Source: Bacillota bacterium
Lineage (GTDB): Bacteria; Bacillota; DSM-12270; Thermacetogeniales; Thermacetogeniaceae
Length of the DNA: 64,000 nucleotides
Direction: 5' to 3'
Assembly (NCBI GenBank): GCA_013177945.1
Contig: JABLXW010000008.1
Coordinates: 186,001 to 250,000, forward strand
The stretch's first letter is position 1, and each line of letters opens with the position of its first letter. The translations under genes and the position numbers were made by a program. The notes beneath the pieces are model-generated. The model did not search any database. It worked only from the letters and a program-made list of their open reading frames with translations, and was not told where the DNA came from. Shown in pieces: positions 8,840-16,990 of the stretch.

Positions 8840-11395
8840 TCAATGACTCATGAGGTCTCTCTGTATACGAATCAAGCTTAACAGTTTTTGAGATTCGGGA
8901 TAGGAGGGGTCGATTTCCTGAAGGCGCAGGAGGGCGTTTTCAGCATCTTCAAGGCGGTTCAGCTTAATCATGGTTAAGGCAATGCGGAAAAGCAGTTCTG
9001 AATCCTCGGAATTTAGCCTGAAGGCCTCCCAGTAACTGTTGACAGCCTCGAGGTACATACCGAGGGCATAAAAGGCATTGCCCTTCACGAGCCACGCTTC
9101 TTGCTTTAAGGTAGCATCCTGAAAATCACCCTCTTCCTCCAGCAAATGGATTGCCTGCTCAGGAGAACCGGTTGCAATCAAGCATCTCGCCGAAAATATG
9201 CGCGCCTCCGCTTTGAAACCGCTGTCTTCTCCCAAATTTATCAGGGGATGTACAAGAAAAAGTGCAGCCTCGACATCACCCTGCAAAACATGAACCCGGG
9301 CAAGGTTCAATCTGGCTCCTCCGTTTTCCGGGTCCAGGGAAAGAGCTTTCTCAAAATACACTTTCGCCTGATCAGGAAGACCCTGGGCAAGGAGAAAAGA
9401 CCCGTAGCAATTGGCGACCTCCGCATCCTCAGGAGCAAGTTCGACTGCCCTGTCAAGAACCTGCTGCGCCTTTTCCCACTGGCCGGTGTTCCAGAGGCAC
9501 CGGGAATAAATCAGGAGGGCAAAAACGTGATCCGGATCAAATTCCAGGTATTTTTCTGAAGCCCAGATACCATCATGCCACCGCCTGGCAGATTGCAGCG
9601 CCTGGGCAAGGCGCAAATACAAACCAGAAAAGGCCCCGGATTCCCCAACGCTTGTTTCGGCAAAGCTTTTGGCTGCCTCAAAATCCTCGAGGGAAATCAG
9701 GCACTCAAGATACTCGGCCCGCGCCTCTAAAACACTTTTACTCGCTTCTACCGCGCGCTCTGCCCATTTAAGCGCTTCCCGGTTCCTGCCCTGCAGGCGC
9801 TTGGTGCGGGCAAGTCCGAGGAGGGCAAAGATGTTGGCCACATCTTTTTCGAGGACCTGCCTGTACTCGCGTTCGGCTTCCGCGTACCTCTTCTCCTTCT
9901 CCAGCAGGGACGCCGCGGCGAGACGGGCGCGCCAGAGCTTGATGGTAGAGTCGGTCTGGTTGAAGATCTGGTAGAGGCTCGCCGGGGGATCGGGCAGCGC
10001 AGCAGCTTGCCGGTAGGCGGCGATTGCCTCTTCCGTGCGGCCTAGAGCCTCCAAAACCTGAGCTTTAGTGAAGTAGCACTCCGGCAGGGGAGTTCCGCAT
10101 GCTTTTTCGGCGTACTCCAGAGCCAGTTCCTTCTTCCCGCAGGCCAGGGCCGCCCGCGCCGCGTGCCAGTAGGCGGAGGGTCTTAATTTTAGCGTCTCCG
10201 GTGTTTCTAATTGGAAGTATTTCTCGAGAGCATAAAGACCTTCTTTTGCCTTGCCTTCGGACACCAGGAGAGTTCCCAGGTTATACCATTCAAACGGATA
10301 ATGATTTTCTAATGTGGCTTTTTCCAATAACTCGAAATTGCGATTAAATTTTTTCTTTTTTGATAAGATCTCTGGAAGATATCCAAAGTGCAATACATAT
10401 GGGCCACCTACAAGTTCACGAAAAAGCGAGGTAGAAAGTTGTTCATGAATTTTCCCCACATACTGGGTATCATCTGTTCTCCAGTAAAGTCTTACATTTG
10501 CAATATCACTAAAAACAGGAACTAAATCGGAGTGATAGTTAAAAGTGCGCAGGTAGTACACTTTAGGTTCATTTTTCTCCGCCAAGCGTCGCAGGAGGAT
10601 ACCCGCCTCCGGAGTAAGATATTCGTCGGCGTCGAGGGTGAGGACCCAGCCCTCCCGGATCTCCTCGAGGTAGGTGTTCCTTGCGGCGGCGAAGTCATCC
10701 CGCCACTCGTGGCGGAGGAGGCGCGCCCCGTAGCACTCCGCTGTCTCTGCCGTGCGGTCCTGGGAGCCCGTGTCGACCACCACGATCGCGTCAACGAAGG
10801 GGAGCGCCTGCTCGAGGCAGCCGGCCAGAAACTCCTCTTCATCCCTGGCAATCATGGCGAGAGTAACTTTCCGGTCTCCTTTGGGTACAAGGAGTTCCTC
10901 CCGGGGCTCCGGCCAGGGCTTCCCGAGGCACACCAGGTTGCGTCCGGCTTCGGCGAGGGCCTTCCCAAGCACTTGCGCGAAGAACCTGTTCCCGAGGTGA
11001 GTAGCCAGATCGCACGTTTCCCTGGCTATGGAAGCAGGGAGGCAGACCCCAAGCGCCCCGTAAAAGCGCGAGACGCCGTCCTCCCGGACGCGCTCCCAGT
11101 GGGACCAGAGGACTGGGGTACCTCCGTCCCAGCGGCAAGCCTCGCGCAGGAAGAGGCGTAGGAAACGCTGCGGCCCCCAGTAGAAGACCTTGTCGTCATC
11201 CCCCTTGGCCTTGAACGAGTTCAACAGGCGCGCCGCACTCGCCCACCAGACGGTGCGCCTTGAGGTGCCGGAGCCAGTGGGAAGCATCGGGAAGCAGACT
11301 TCGCTTCCCTCCAGACCCGCCTCCCGCAGTGCCTTTGCCACCTGTTTTTCAGCGCCGTCGAGAAGCAGGAAGTAGCCGTCAACCTTTGCTTTCAA
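8840..11395 (-). CDS. GT2 glycosyltransferase fused to TPR array
   Basis: This is an 851-aa protein. Residues about 1-175 are a domain I do not recognise. About 177-330 is a GT2 transferase domain with LAMIARDEEEFLAGCLEQA, VVVDTGSQDRT and the DXD-type LTLDADEYLTP. About 360-851 is a long array of tetratricopeptide repeats. TTG at 11395 overlaps the 3' end of fliS by 17 nt, with AGGGGA as ribosome-binding site, so it is translationally coupled to flagellar chaperone synthesis. Known TPR-containing transferases (for example O-GlcNAc transferase) glycosylate proteins. A flagellin glycosyltransferase role is a strong contextual inference. Confidence 0.8.
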   Translation of the reverse strand: MKAKVDGYFLLLDGAEKQVAKALREAGLEGSEVCFPMLPTGSGTSRRTVWWASAARLLNSFKAKGDDDKVFYWGPQRFLRLFLREACRWDGGTPVLWSHWERVREDGVSRFYGALGVCLPASIARETCDLATHLGNRFFAQVLGKALAEAGRNLVCLGKPWPEPREELLVPKGDRKVTLAMIARDEEEFLAGCLEQALPFVDAIVVVDTGSQDRTAETAECYGARLLRHEWRDDFAAARNTYLEEIREGWVLTLDADEYLTPEAGILLRRLAEKNEPKVYYLRTFNYHSDLVPVFSDIANVRLYWRTDDTQYVGKIHEQLSTSLFRELVGGPYVLHFGYLPEILSKKKKFNRNFELLEKATLENHYPFEWYNLGTLLVSEGKAKEGLYALEKYFQLETPETLKLRPSAYWHAARAALACGKKELALEYAEKACGTPLPECYFTKAQVLEALGRTEEAIAAYRQAAALPDPPASLYQIFNQTDSTIKLWRARLAAASLLEKEKRYAEAEREYRQVLEKDVANIFALLGLARTKRLQGRNREALKWAERAVEASKSVLEARAEYLECLISLEDFEAAKSFAETSVGESGAFSGLYLRLAQALQSARRWHDGIWASEKYLEFDPDHVFALLIYSRCLWNTGQWEKAQQVLDRAVELAPEDAEVANCYGSFLLAQGLPDQAKVYFEKALSLDPENGGARLNLARVHVLQGDVEAALFLVHPLINLGEDSGFKAEARIFSARCLIATGSPEQAIHLLEEEGDFQDATLKQEAWLVKGNAFYALGMYLEAVNSYWEAFRLNSEDSELLFRIALTMIKLNRLEDAENALLRLQEIDPSYPESQKLLSLIRIQRDLMSH

Positions 11396-11777
11396 TGCTT
11401 TCCCCTGCCTTTCGGGAAACTACGGCCTCGCGCCAGGTGTCGCGCAGTTCTTTCAAAAACCTCAGAACCTCCTGAACAGCGCCCGGGTCCTTCCTCACGT
11501 TCGCCTCTACGAGGCGCCTCCGGAAGTAGTCGTAGAGGCGGTAGAGGTTGCTGGAAACCTCGTAGTTGAAGTCGAGCCCAGTGATGAGCTCGGTCAGGAT
11601 GTCTTGGGTCCGCGTCAGCCTTTCGTGGGCCTTCGCCAGGTCCCCCCCATCGAGGGCCGCTCTGGCCTCCTCCAGGAACCGGATCGCCCCCTCGTAGAGC
11701 AGGAGCACGAGGCGCTCCGGGGAGGCCGTGAGGACCTGAACCTCGCGGTACTTCTCGTAGGGATTCGCCACTGCCAT
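11379..11777 (-). CDS. fliS: flagellar export chaperone FliS
   Basis: This 132-aa helical protein binds the C terminus of flagellin in the cytosol and delivers it to the export gate. The family signature is clear: NPYEKYREVQVLTASPERLV near the N terminus, then LLLYEGAIRFLEEA. It lies directly downstream of fliD on the same strand, the usual order. A glycosyltransferase gene overlaps its stop, tying glycan machinery to flagellin handling. Confidence 0.95.
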   Translation of the reverse strand: MAVANPYEKYREVQVLTASPERLVLLLYEGAIRFLEEARAALDGGDLAKAHERLTRTQDILTELITGLDFNYEVSSNLYRLYDYFRRRLVEANVRKDPGAVQEVLRFLKELRDTWREAVVSRKAGESIESKG

Positions 11778-11795
11778 CTTCTCACCTCGATCCTT

Positions 11796-13364
11796 CTACT
11801 TCGCCGAACCGATCTGAGCGGCCATGCCCGCCAGCCAGTTGCTCTGGGCCTGCATCGTAGCGAGGGCCTGCTCAAGGGCGGTGAACTGGCGCCAGTAGCG
11901 GTCCTCGAGCCGAGCCAGCCTCTCCTCCATTGTCTCAATGCGCTCGTCCAGCTCGCGGATGCTCCGGGAGAGGAAGCTGTTGTCCACAAGAGTATAGGGC
12001 GAGCCCGCCTGGGCCGTGACCCTGCTTATGGCGTTGTTGACCTCGTTGTAGAGGCGCACACCGAGCCCCTGCTGCTCAAAGTTTGGCGCGCTTGTGGTAA
12101 AGAGTTTCATCACCGCTTCGGGGTTGGCGTTGATCGCCTCCCGGAGCCTGGCCTCGTCGATGTACAGCTTCCCGCCCTCCCAGTAGTAGCCTGTCCTGAT
12201 GCCAATGTCGAAGAGGGAGTCGTACACCGTGAGCCCGGTGACCGGGGTCGTGAGCGCCCGGCGCAGGCGGTAGACGATGTCGCTCAGGAGCGGGTCGTTC
12301 TTGAGGAGGCCGCTTCGCGCCTTTTGCTCCCACTGCTCGATCTGCTTGTCTGTGAGCTGCTCCTTTTGCGCATCCGTCAGGGGAAGGTAGTCGGGGTAGC
12401 GCTCCTCGGTCAGCTCCTTATTGATCGTGTCGAGCAGAGAGTTGAACTGGTCCACGAAGCTCTTCACGGTTTCGAAGATCTTGTCCGTATCATTAGCGAC
12501 CGTGACCAGCACCGGGGATACCGTCGTTTTCTTTAAGGTAAAAGTAATGTTGTTCAGGGTGAAGGTGTTTTCGTGCTGCTTTATTCCTGTAAGGCCATTG
12601 ATTGTTAACTCGGCATCGGTTCCCGATAAGATCTCGGTGTTATCTATAGGGGAACGCGAAAAGTAAGCGGAAAACTTCAAGTAGTCCAGCAGGAACCAGT
12701 TTGTATCCTGCAGAGTAAACTTGTTCTCGTTATAGTTTCCCGTCTTAGTCGTTGAGATTACTACTTTCCCGGTGCTTTTCTCAAAAAACGCTGTAAGTCT
12801 GCCCGACGTTTGGGTGCCAATCTTTGCCAGAAGCTGGTTTAGGGTTTCGTTGGGATCAACGTTAATGGTGATGGTGGCATCCGGTGTACCGTCAGCTTTA
12901 TAGGTAATAATGTCGAAGGATGTGGCTGCGGATAACCCAAAGGACTTGGTAGTATCGGACATTTTAGCATCGGGATCGAAGTTGGGATAACTCGCGTAAA
13001 GGCTCACCGTGCTAAAAAGGCTGCCAGTTTTGGCCAGGCTTGTAACCGTGACTTCATACGTCCCTGTTACCGCGCTGCCACCCGGTACAGCCGTGACTGC
13101 CGTTTCGTCGCTCGACGTGGCCTTCTTTGCCTGGAAGGTGCCCTGCAACCGCAGGGGGGAAGCGGTGTTCGTGCGGAAGTCCATGAGCGCCCTGTTGATG
13201 GCGCGGTAGTCCTCCTGGCGCCACTGCAAGATCTGCTTCTGCTGCAAGAGCTTATCGAGGGGAATGCGCGCCGCCTTCATCAGGTCTTCGACGATTTTCT
13301 GGGTCTCGAGGCCGGATACGAGACCGGCCACCCTGTTGATCGGGCTGAAGCTCGTGCTTACCAT
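11796..13364 (-). CDS. fliD: flagellar filament capping protein FliD
   Basis: This protein of about 522 aa forms the cap at the filament tip and catalyses flagellin insertion. The N-terminal FliD motif RVAGLVSGLETQKIVEDLM and the preceding SPINR are present, and a coiled-coil C-terminal region includes RELDERIETMEERLARLE. The beta-rich middle contains GTYEVTVTSLAKTG. ATG at 13364 fits AAGGGCGG 7 nt upstream; a TTG at 13370 is possible but too close to it. It lies between flaG and fliS. Confidence 0.95.
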   Translation of the reverse strand: MVSTSFSPINRVAGLVSGLETQKIVEDLMKAARIPLDKLLQQKQILQWRQEDYRAINRALMDFRTNTASPLRLQGTFQAKKATSSDETAVTAVPGGSAVTGTYEVTVTSLAKTGSLFSTVSLYASYPNFDPDAKMSDTTKSFGLSAATSFDIITYKADGTPDATITINVDPNETLNQLLAKIGTQTSGRLTAFFEKSTGKVVISTTKTGNYNENKFTLQDTNWFLLDYLKFSAYFSRSPIDNTEILSGTDAELTINGLTGIKQHENTFTLNNITFTLKKTTVSPVLVTVANDTDKIFETVKSFVDQFNSLLDTINKELTEERYPDYLPLTDAQKEQLTDKQIEQWEQKARSGLLKNDPLLSDIVYRLRRALTTPVTGLTVYDSLFDIGIRTGYYWEGGKLYIDEARLREAINANPEAVMKLFTTSAPNFEQQGLGVRLYNEVNNAISRVTAQAGSPYTLVDNSFLSRSIRELDERIETMEERLARLEDRYWRQFTALEQALATMQAQSNWLAGMAAQIGSAK

Positions 13365-13380
13365 TTCCAAACCGCCCTTT

Positions 13381-13749
13381 CTAAACCTTCTCGTCCACGA
13401 GGAGGCCCACGAGCCTCCAGATCTCGGCCACGAGGTTCAGGATCTTCTCCGGAGGAACCTCGTTAACCACCTCGTCGGTCTCCTCGTCAATCACCTGAAC
13501 CATCACCCTCTTCGTATCCTCGTGAATCTTAAAGTGGAGCTTGTAGTCAAACACCCGCGCCGCCCGCGTGAGCTTCTCGGCCGCCTCCTGGAGCTTCTCC
13601 CGGTAGCCGCCTTCACCCGGGGTCTTTTTCTCGCTATCAACAGGCTCAACGTGGTCCCAGCGCACCTGCTGGCTCCCGGCTGCTGAACCCAGCCTGCCTG
13701 GCTGGTGGGGTACAACCCGAAAACGCTCTTCCGCCGGCCCTACCTTCAA
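13381..13749 (-). CDS. flaG: FlaG family protein
   Basis: This 122-aa protein has the FlaG domain in its C-terminal half: LHFKIHEDTKRVMVQVIDEE, then VVNEVPPEKILNLVAEI. FlaG proteins influence filament length; mechanism not fully known. The start is TTG (13749) with a GTGAGG-type site a few bases upstream. It sits between flagellin and fliD, the common order in Clostridia and Bacilli. The N-terminal 45 residues are proline- and charge-rich and not conserved-looking. Confidence 0.88.
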   Translation of the reverse strand: MKVGPAEERFRVVPHQPGRLGSAAGSQQVRWDHVEPVDSEKKTPGEGGYREKLQEAAEKLTRAARVFDYKLHFKIHEDTKRVMVQVIDEETDEVVNEVPPEKILNLVAEIWRLVGLLVDEKV

Positions 13750-13790
13750 GAAGCCTCACCCCCGGTCAAACTGTAGACTAAAAGGAGTTT

Positions 13791-13837
13791 TAAGAAGAAA
13801 GCGGGCTGGCGTGGGCTCTCTTTTTCCGCCAGCCCGC
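13791..13837 (-). terminator. intrinsic terminator after flagellin
   Basis: A perfect 11-bp stem, GCGGGCTGGCG/CGCCAGCCCGC (13801-13811 with 13827-13837), is followed on the minus strand by TTTCTTCTT. It lies 12 bp past the flagellin stop. It would limit read-through into flaG-fliD-fliS and so favour high flagellin output. Confidence 0.85.
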
Positions 13838-13848
13838 ACCTTTGCAGT

Positions 13849-14784
13849 TTAGCCGAGGAGCCGCAATACCGCCTGCGGCACCATGTTCGCCTGAGCGAGC
13901 ATCACCGTGCCGGCCTGCATCAGGATCTGCTGTCTTGTAAAGTTCATCATCTCCTGGGCCATGTCTACATCGCGGACGCGGGACTCGGCTGCTGTTAGGT
14001 TTTCCGCAGCAACTCCAAGGTTGGCGATGGTGTGCTCCAGACGGTTCTGGTAGGCGCCAAGCTTGGCACGCTCTGTGGAGACAGTATTTATAGCGTTCTG
14101 GAAGGTCGTAATTGCTGCTTCAGCACTTGCCTGACCAGTAACATCAACAGCGTATCCAGTTGCATACGCTACTACTGTACCTGTCCAGTAAGCAAGGTTT
14201 TGAATGTAATTGGCGGCAGTGGTACCACTACCACTACTAGTCGCAATACCTAGCCCGCCAGTACCAAAAGTACCACTCGTAGAAATGCTTACAGCGCGCA
14301 TGTCATTGATGGCAACAGTAAGAGTCTGCGACTGGTTAGCACCGATATGGAAACTTTTGCCAGTGAAGTCGCCGTCTAAAAGTCGTTGCGTGTTGAATTC
14401 AGTTGTAACACTAATCCTCTGTACCTCTTCGGTTAACTGGTTGATCTCTCTTTGGATCTGGTTCCTGTCTTCTGGTGTTAAAGTATCATTGGATGCTTGT
14501 ACTGCCAACTCACGCATGCGCTGGAGAATAGCTTCGGTCTCGTTCAGGGCGCCCTCTGCGGTCTGGATCAGGGAAATGCCGTCCTGGGCGTTGCGAATGG
14601 CCTGGTTCAGGCCCCGGATCTGGCCGCGCATCTTCTCGGAGATGGCAAGCCCCGCGGCGTCGTCCGCGGCCCGGTTGATGCGGAGGCCCGAGGAGAGCTT
14701 CTCAAGCGACTTGGACATGGCGCTGTTGGTTACACTCAGGCCGCGCCAGGCGTTGAGGGCGCTGATGTTGTGGTTGATGATCAT
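13849..14784 (-). CDS. fliC: flagellin
   Basis: This 311-aa flagellin has both conserved ends. The N-terminal D0/D1 starts MIINHNISALNAWRGL and includes LEKLSSGLRINRAADDAAGL. The C-terminal D1/D0 has NRLEHTIANLGVAAENL and ends QANMVPQAVLRLLG. The central domain is short and rich in Ser, Thr and Gly (about 170-225), giving many potential O-glycosylation sites. This fits the glycosyltransferase genes downstream. A strong GGGAGGAG site precedes the ATG. A long untranslated leader of about 230 nt separates it from the proposed sigma-28 promoter. Confidence 0.97.
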   Translation of the reverse strand: MIINHNISALNAWRGLSVTNSAMSKSLEKLSSGLRINRAADDAAGLAISEKMRGQIRGLNQAIRNAQDGISLIQTAEGALNETEAILQRMRELAVQASNDTLTPEDRNQIQREINQLTEEVQRISVTTEFNTQRLLDGDFTGKSFHIGANQSQTLTVAINDMRAVSISTSGTFGTGGLGIATSSGSGTTAANYIQNLAYWTGTVVAYATGYAVDVTGQASAEAAITTFQNAINTVSTERAKLGAYQNRLEHTIANLGVAAENLTAAESRVRDVDMAQEMMNFTRQQILMQAGTVMLAQANMVPQAVLRLLG

Positions 14785-15000
14785 GGTGTCTCACTCCTCC
14801 CTGAAGTTTTTTTGCGCTTCCCTGCGCTTGAAGTTGTTGACCTTTTTTTGCTTCTTGAACGCTAATGCTCCTCTCCCTGAAAATGCCTTTCTCTTTCCTC
14901 TGGGAAATCCCCCCTTTTTCTCTTTTTTCGCCCTGGCCGGGTGGAGTGCGGATGTGCAGGCATGGCCCCGGCCCAAGGCGGCTCAAAGGTGCCGGAACAG

Positions 15001-15039
15001 AAAAGGCCTGCCCGGCTACTTCTAGTATCGGACAGGCCT
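15001..15039 (-). terminator. terminator-like hairpin overlapping the flagellin promoter
   Basis: On the minus strand AGGCCTGTCCG and CGGGCAGGCCT form an 11-bp stem (one G-T pair) followed by TTTTCTGTT. It would stop transcripts coming from the toxin-antitoxin operon upstream. Its 5' arm contains part of the proposed sigma-28 -10 element, so transcripts from that promoter would start inside the hairpin and escape termination. Confidence 0.55.
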
Positions 15040-15052
15040 GCAGGAAAATTTA
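15026..15052 (-). promoter_or_regulatory. sigma-28 (SigD/FliA) type promoter for flagellin
   Basis: On the minus strand TAAA (15052-15049) is followed after 16 nt by TCCGATA (15032-15026). The consensus is TAAA, 15-16 nt, GCCGATAA. It lies about 240 bp upstream of the flagellin ATG, with no closer match seen. Confidence 0.6.
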
Positions 15053-15174
15053 GGGCTAAAAATCGCGCCATTGTCCCCCCAGCACGCCGAATTTTCCTGA
15101 AATCGCCCTCTCTTGCCCCTTCTTTCCTCTTTTACCACCTCTTGCAGAAACCCCTTTGAAACGGCCCCGGCGCA

Positions 15175-15588
15175 TCACCGGTTCTTCTCTCGCCAGAGCG
15201 CAAGGAATTCAGCAGGGCTGAGGACGGTGACACCACCACATGCCGATGCCGGAAAATGCTTTTTATTGCCGGTAATAAGAACTGCATCCCCAGCTGCCAG
15301 GGCAGCCTCGAGAAAAGGTTCGTCATCAGGATCGGGCAGTCTTTCGGGTAAAGGCCTGGCGGCAACCAGGAGCCCTTCGGACTCGAACTGGGCAAGAAGG
15401 GCGTCTCTTTCTCCTTTTTCGATCCCAAATTTGGGGCGGGCAAGCACCTCCCGGTATTCGTTCAATATCCGGGCATCATAAACAACCCTCAACAGTCCTG
15501 CAGCAACAAGCCGGACAATCGTGCCGGCATGACTGTGGGCTTTAAGCAGTCCTGAAACAAGAACGTTGGTGTCCAGCACTGCTTTCAT
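15175..15588 (-). CDS. PIN-domain toxin (COG1569 type)
   Basis: This 137-aa putative ribonuclease toxin has a PIN fold. The acidic residues needed for metal binding are seen in VLDTNVLVSGLL at the N terminus, the E of LNEYREVLARP, and PDPDDEPFLEAALAAGDAV, followed by LITGNKKHF. It overlaps the antitoxin gene by 4 bp (ATGA), the usual coupling. COG1569 PIN proteins pair with Phd/YefM-type antitoxins. RNA target unknown. Confidence 0.88.
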   Translation of the reverse strand: MKAVLDTNVLVSGLLKAHSHAGTIVRLVAAGLLRVVYDARILNEYREVLARPKFGIEKGERDALLAQFESEGLLVAARPLPERLPDPDDEPFLEAALAAGDAVLITGNKKHFPASACGGVTVLSPAEFLALWREKNR

Positions 15589-15875
15589 TGGGGACGGCTC
15601 CGCCTGACTGCCTTGATTTCTTCTTCTATTTCCGCCTCGGTAATCCGATCCAGCCCTTTTTGCCGGGCGCGCCCCTGGATTTTATTGACCGCCAGCACCG
15701 CCCGGGCGCGGCGCAAAGCCTTCAAGTAATCTTCCAGATCCTTTTCTTCAACACCTGACAGGACTGCCACCGGCTTTCCGTTGGAGGTAATCACGATTTC
15801 GCCTGCCTCCCGCAACTGGCGCCAGATCTCACCTGACTTCAGCCTGAGTTCGCGCACGCTGACAAACCGCAGCAC
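15585..15875 (-). CDS. Phd/YefM-type antitoxin
   Basis: This 96-aa protein has an N-terminal Phd fold: VSVRELRLKSGEIWRQL, then EIVITSNGKPVAVLSGV. This part typically binds the operator. Its helical charged C terminus would wrap the toxin. GTG at 15875 has AGGGGG about 5 nt upstream. It is the first gene of the toxin-antitoxin operon, and autoregulation by the protein or complex is expected for the family. The upstream AT-rich stretch (15890-15925) contains a TACAAT that could be the -10 element. Confidence 0.85.
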   Translation of the reverse strand: MLRFVSVRELRLKSGEIWRQLREAGEIVITSNGKPVAVLSGVEEKDLEDYLKALRRARAVLAVNKIQGRARQKGLDRITEAEIEEEIKAVRRSRPQ

Positions 15876-15971
15876 ACCGATACCCCCTAATCTCCTATAA
15901 ATGTTACACTAATTGTAGCACAATTATGATCCAAAAGCCAGGATCGCCGGAGCAAGAGGGTAAGCAAGGCG

Positions 15972-16001
15972 CGAAAAACCGGCAGGGAGAAACTGCCGGT
16001 T
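15972..16001 (-). terminator. intrinsic terminator
   Basis: The 9-bp perfect stem AACCGGCAG/CTGCCGGTT has a 7-nt loop and is followed on the minus strand by TTTTTCGC. It ends the transcript of the two small genes at 16016-16567. Confidence 0.8.
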
Positions 16002-16015
16002 CTAAAATTCGCACT

Positions 16016-16270
16016 TTACTTTTTCTCTTCGCAGGTGGTGGTGTCCATGGCGGAGCCGGGGTCCGGGCCGTAGTCAGGCCCCGGGTAGCAGGACTCGCCC
16101 AGGAGCATGCGGAGCATCGCCATTTCCTCCTGCTCCCGCCGGATCATCATCCGGATCATGTGTCTGAGGTGATGGGTCGGGACGCTTTCGGCGATCCTCT
16201 CCCAGAGGGCGAGCTCCTCCTCGTCCAGCCGCAGGACCTGCCTTACCTCGTGATGCCAGGTTCCGTTCAT
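16016..16270 (-). CDS. small helical protein, unknown function
   Basis: This 84-aa protein is predicted to be mostly helical (LDEEELALWERIAESVP, LRHMIRMMIRREQEEM) with a flexible Pro/Gly-rich tail ending in TTTCEEKK. It starts at ATG 16270. It is the second of two adjacent small genes that share a style (short, helical, Pro/Tyr-rich tail) and a terminator. No family recognised. A spore-associated role is possible because similar small proteins occur in spore formers, but this is a guess. Confidence 0.6.
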   Translation of the reverse strand: MNGTWHHEVRQVLRLDEEELALWERIAESVPTHHLRHMIRMMIRREQEEMAMLRMLLGESCYPGPDYGPDPGSAMDTTTCEEKK

Positions 16271-16297
16271 TGATCATCCCTCCCTCTCTTTTCGCGC

Positions 16298-16567
16298 TTA
16301 CTCCTGCGCGGCTTCGCCGGAATCAGCCTTTTCCTGGTAGGGGTAGTAGTCGTAAGGCGGTCGGGGCGGCGGCATCAAGCCGTCTTCGTGGCGGCTGAAG
16401 GCGAGCAGGGTGGTCCAGAATGTTAGTTCCCGGACCTCGTCGCTGATCACCCTCAAGAGGACCAGCCGGACCCCGGGCGGAGCGGTCCGGGCGGCGGCCG
16501 TCAGCAGGCGGATCTCTTCAAGGTCGAACTCAACCGCCCTCCGTACAAGGTCGTGGTAATGATGCAC
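16298..16567 (-). CDS. small helical protein with Pro/Tyr-rich tail, unknown function
   Basis: This 89-aa protein starts MHHYHDLVRRAVEFDLEEIR. It contains two or three amphipathic helices and a proline/tyrosine tail (PPPRPPYDYYPYQEK). It precedes the other small gene by 27 bp on the same strand, so the two are likely co-transcribed. It diverges from the riboswitch-controlled aminomutase gene. I do not recognise a family; the tail composition recalls spore-coat proteins but proves nothing. Confidence 0.6.
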   Translation of the reverse strand: MHHYHDLVRRAVEFDLEEIRLLTAAARTAPPGVRLVLLRVISDEVRELTFWTTLLAFSRHEDGLMPPPRPPYDYYPYQEKADSGEAAQE

Positions 16568-16669
16568 CGGAGATTCCTCCTTTGCAAAATGGTGTTCTCA
16601 AATCTAAGTCAATTTATGCAAGCACCTGGAAAAACGTTCCACCGATCCTGTTTTTCCGGTTTCGTTCTC

Positions 16670-16698
16670 TTTACAAGGATAGAGGTGCATGGTATAAT
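16670..16698 (+). promoter_or_regulatory. sigma-A promoter for the c-di-AMP riboswitch/aminomutase
   Basis: TTTACA (16670-16675), a 17-nt spacer and a perfect TATAAT (16693-16698). Transcription would start near 16705, about 20 nt before the riboswitch aptamer. Confidence 0.8.
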
Positions 16699-16726
16699 GT
16701 TTTCAAATAAAAAACGATTTACCGGG

Positions 16727-16943
16727 AACGCTGAATTCTCTCCACGAGAAGCGGGGGACCCAATCTTTGGGGTGAATCCCCGCACTCAAGCCGGCGCCCG
16801 TTTCCAGGCACGCGAAAAACTCACGAGAGGCGCCTTTCAAGCCCTGAAAGCAGCGCCTGGAAGCAGGGAGCGCATCCGGCGAATTGAGTGCGGGGTAGGG
16901 TTACCTTTCAACCCGAACCCGTCAGCTAACCTCGTAAGCGTGG
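16727..16943 (+). ncRNA. c-di-AMP riboswitch (ydaO/yuaA class)
   Basis: The aptamer shows the conserved blocks in order: ACGCTGAAT at the 5' side, GCGGGGGACCCAAT, GGGGTGAAT, GGGGTAGGG, CCCGAACCCGTCAGCTAACC and TCGTAAGCGT at the 3' side. A large extra helix is inserted: CCCGCACTCAAGCCGG (16779-16794) pairs with the complementary stretch at 16876-16895. Nested hairpins lie between them. This class binds cyclic di-AMP and usually switches genes off through a downstream terminator, which is present here at 16991. It controls a glutamate 2,3-aminomutase gene, linking c-di-AMP to compatible-solute synthesis. Confidence 0.93.
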
Positions 16944-16990
16944 AAAGGAATGGCCAAAGAAGGGTTCATTTGGTCCAGGGGAAATTTATG

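Larger units (their letters stand above)
14785..15174 (-). other. flagellin leader and upstream intergenic region
   Basis: The 390 bp between flagellin and the PIN toxin gene contain the hairpin and promoter listed separately and a long purine-rich leader (minus strand). No gene is supported. The long leader leaves room for post-transcriptional control of flagellin. Confidence 0.5.
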
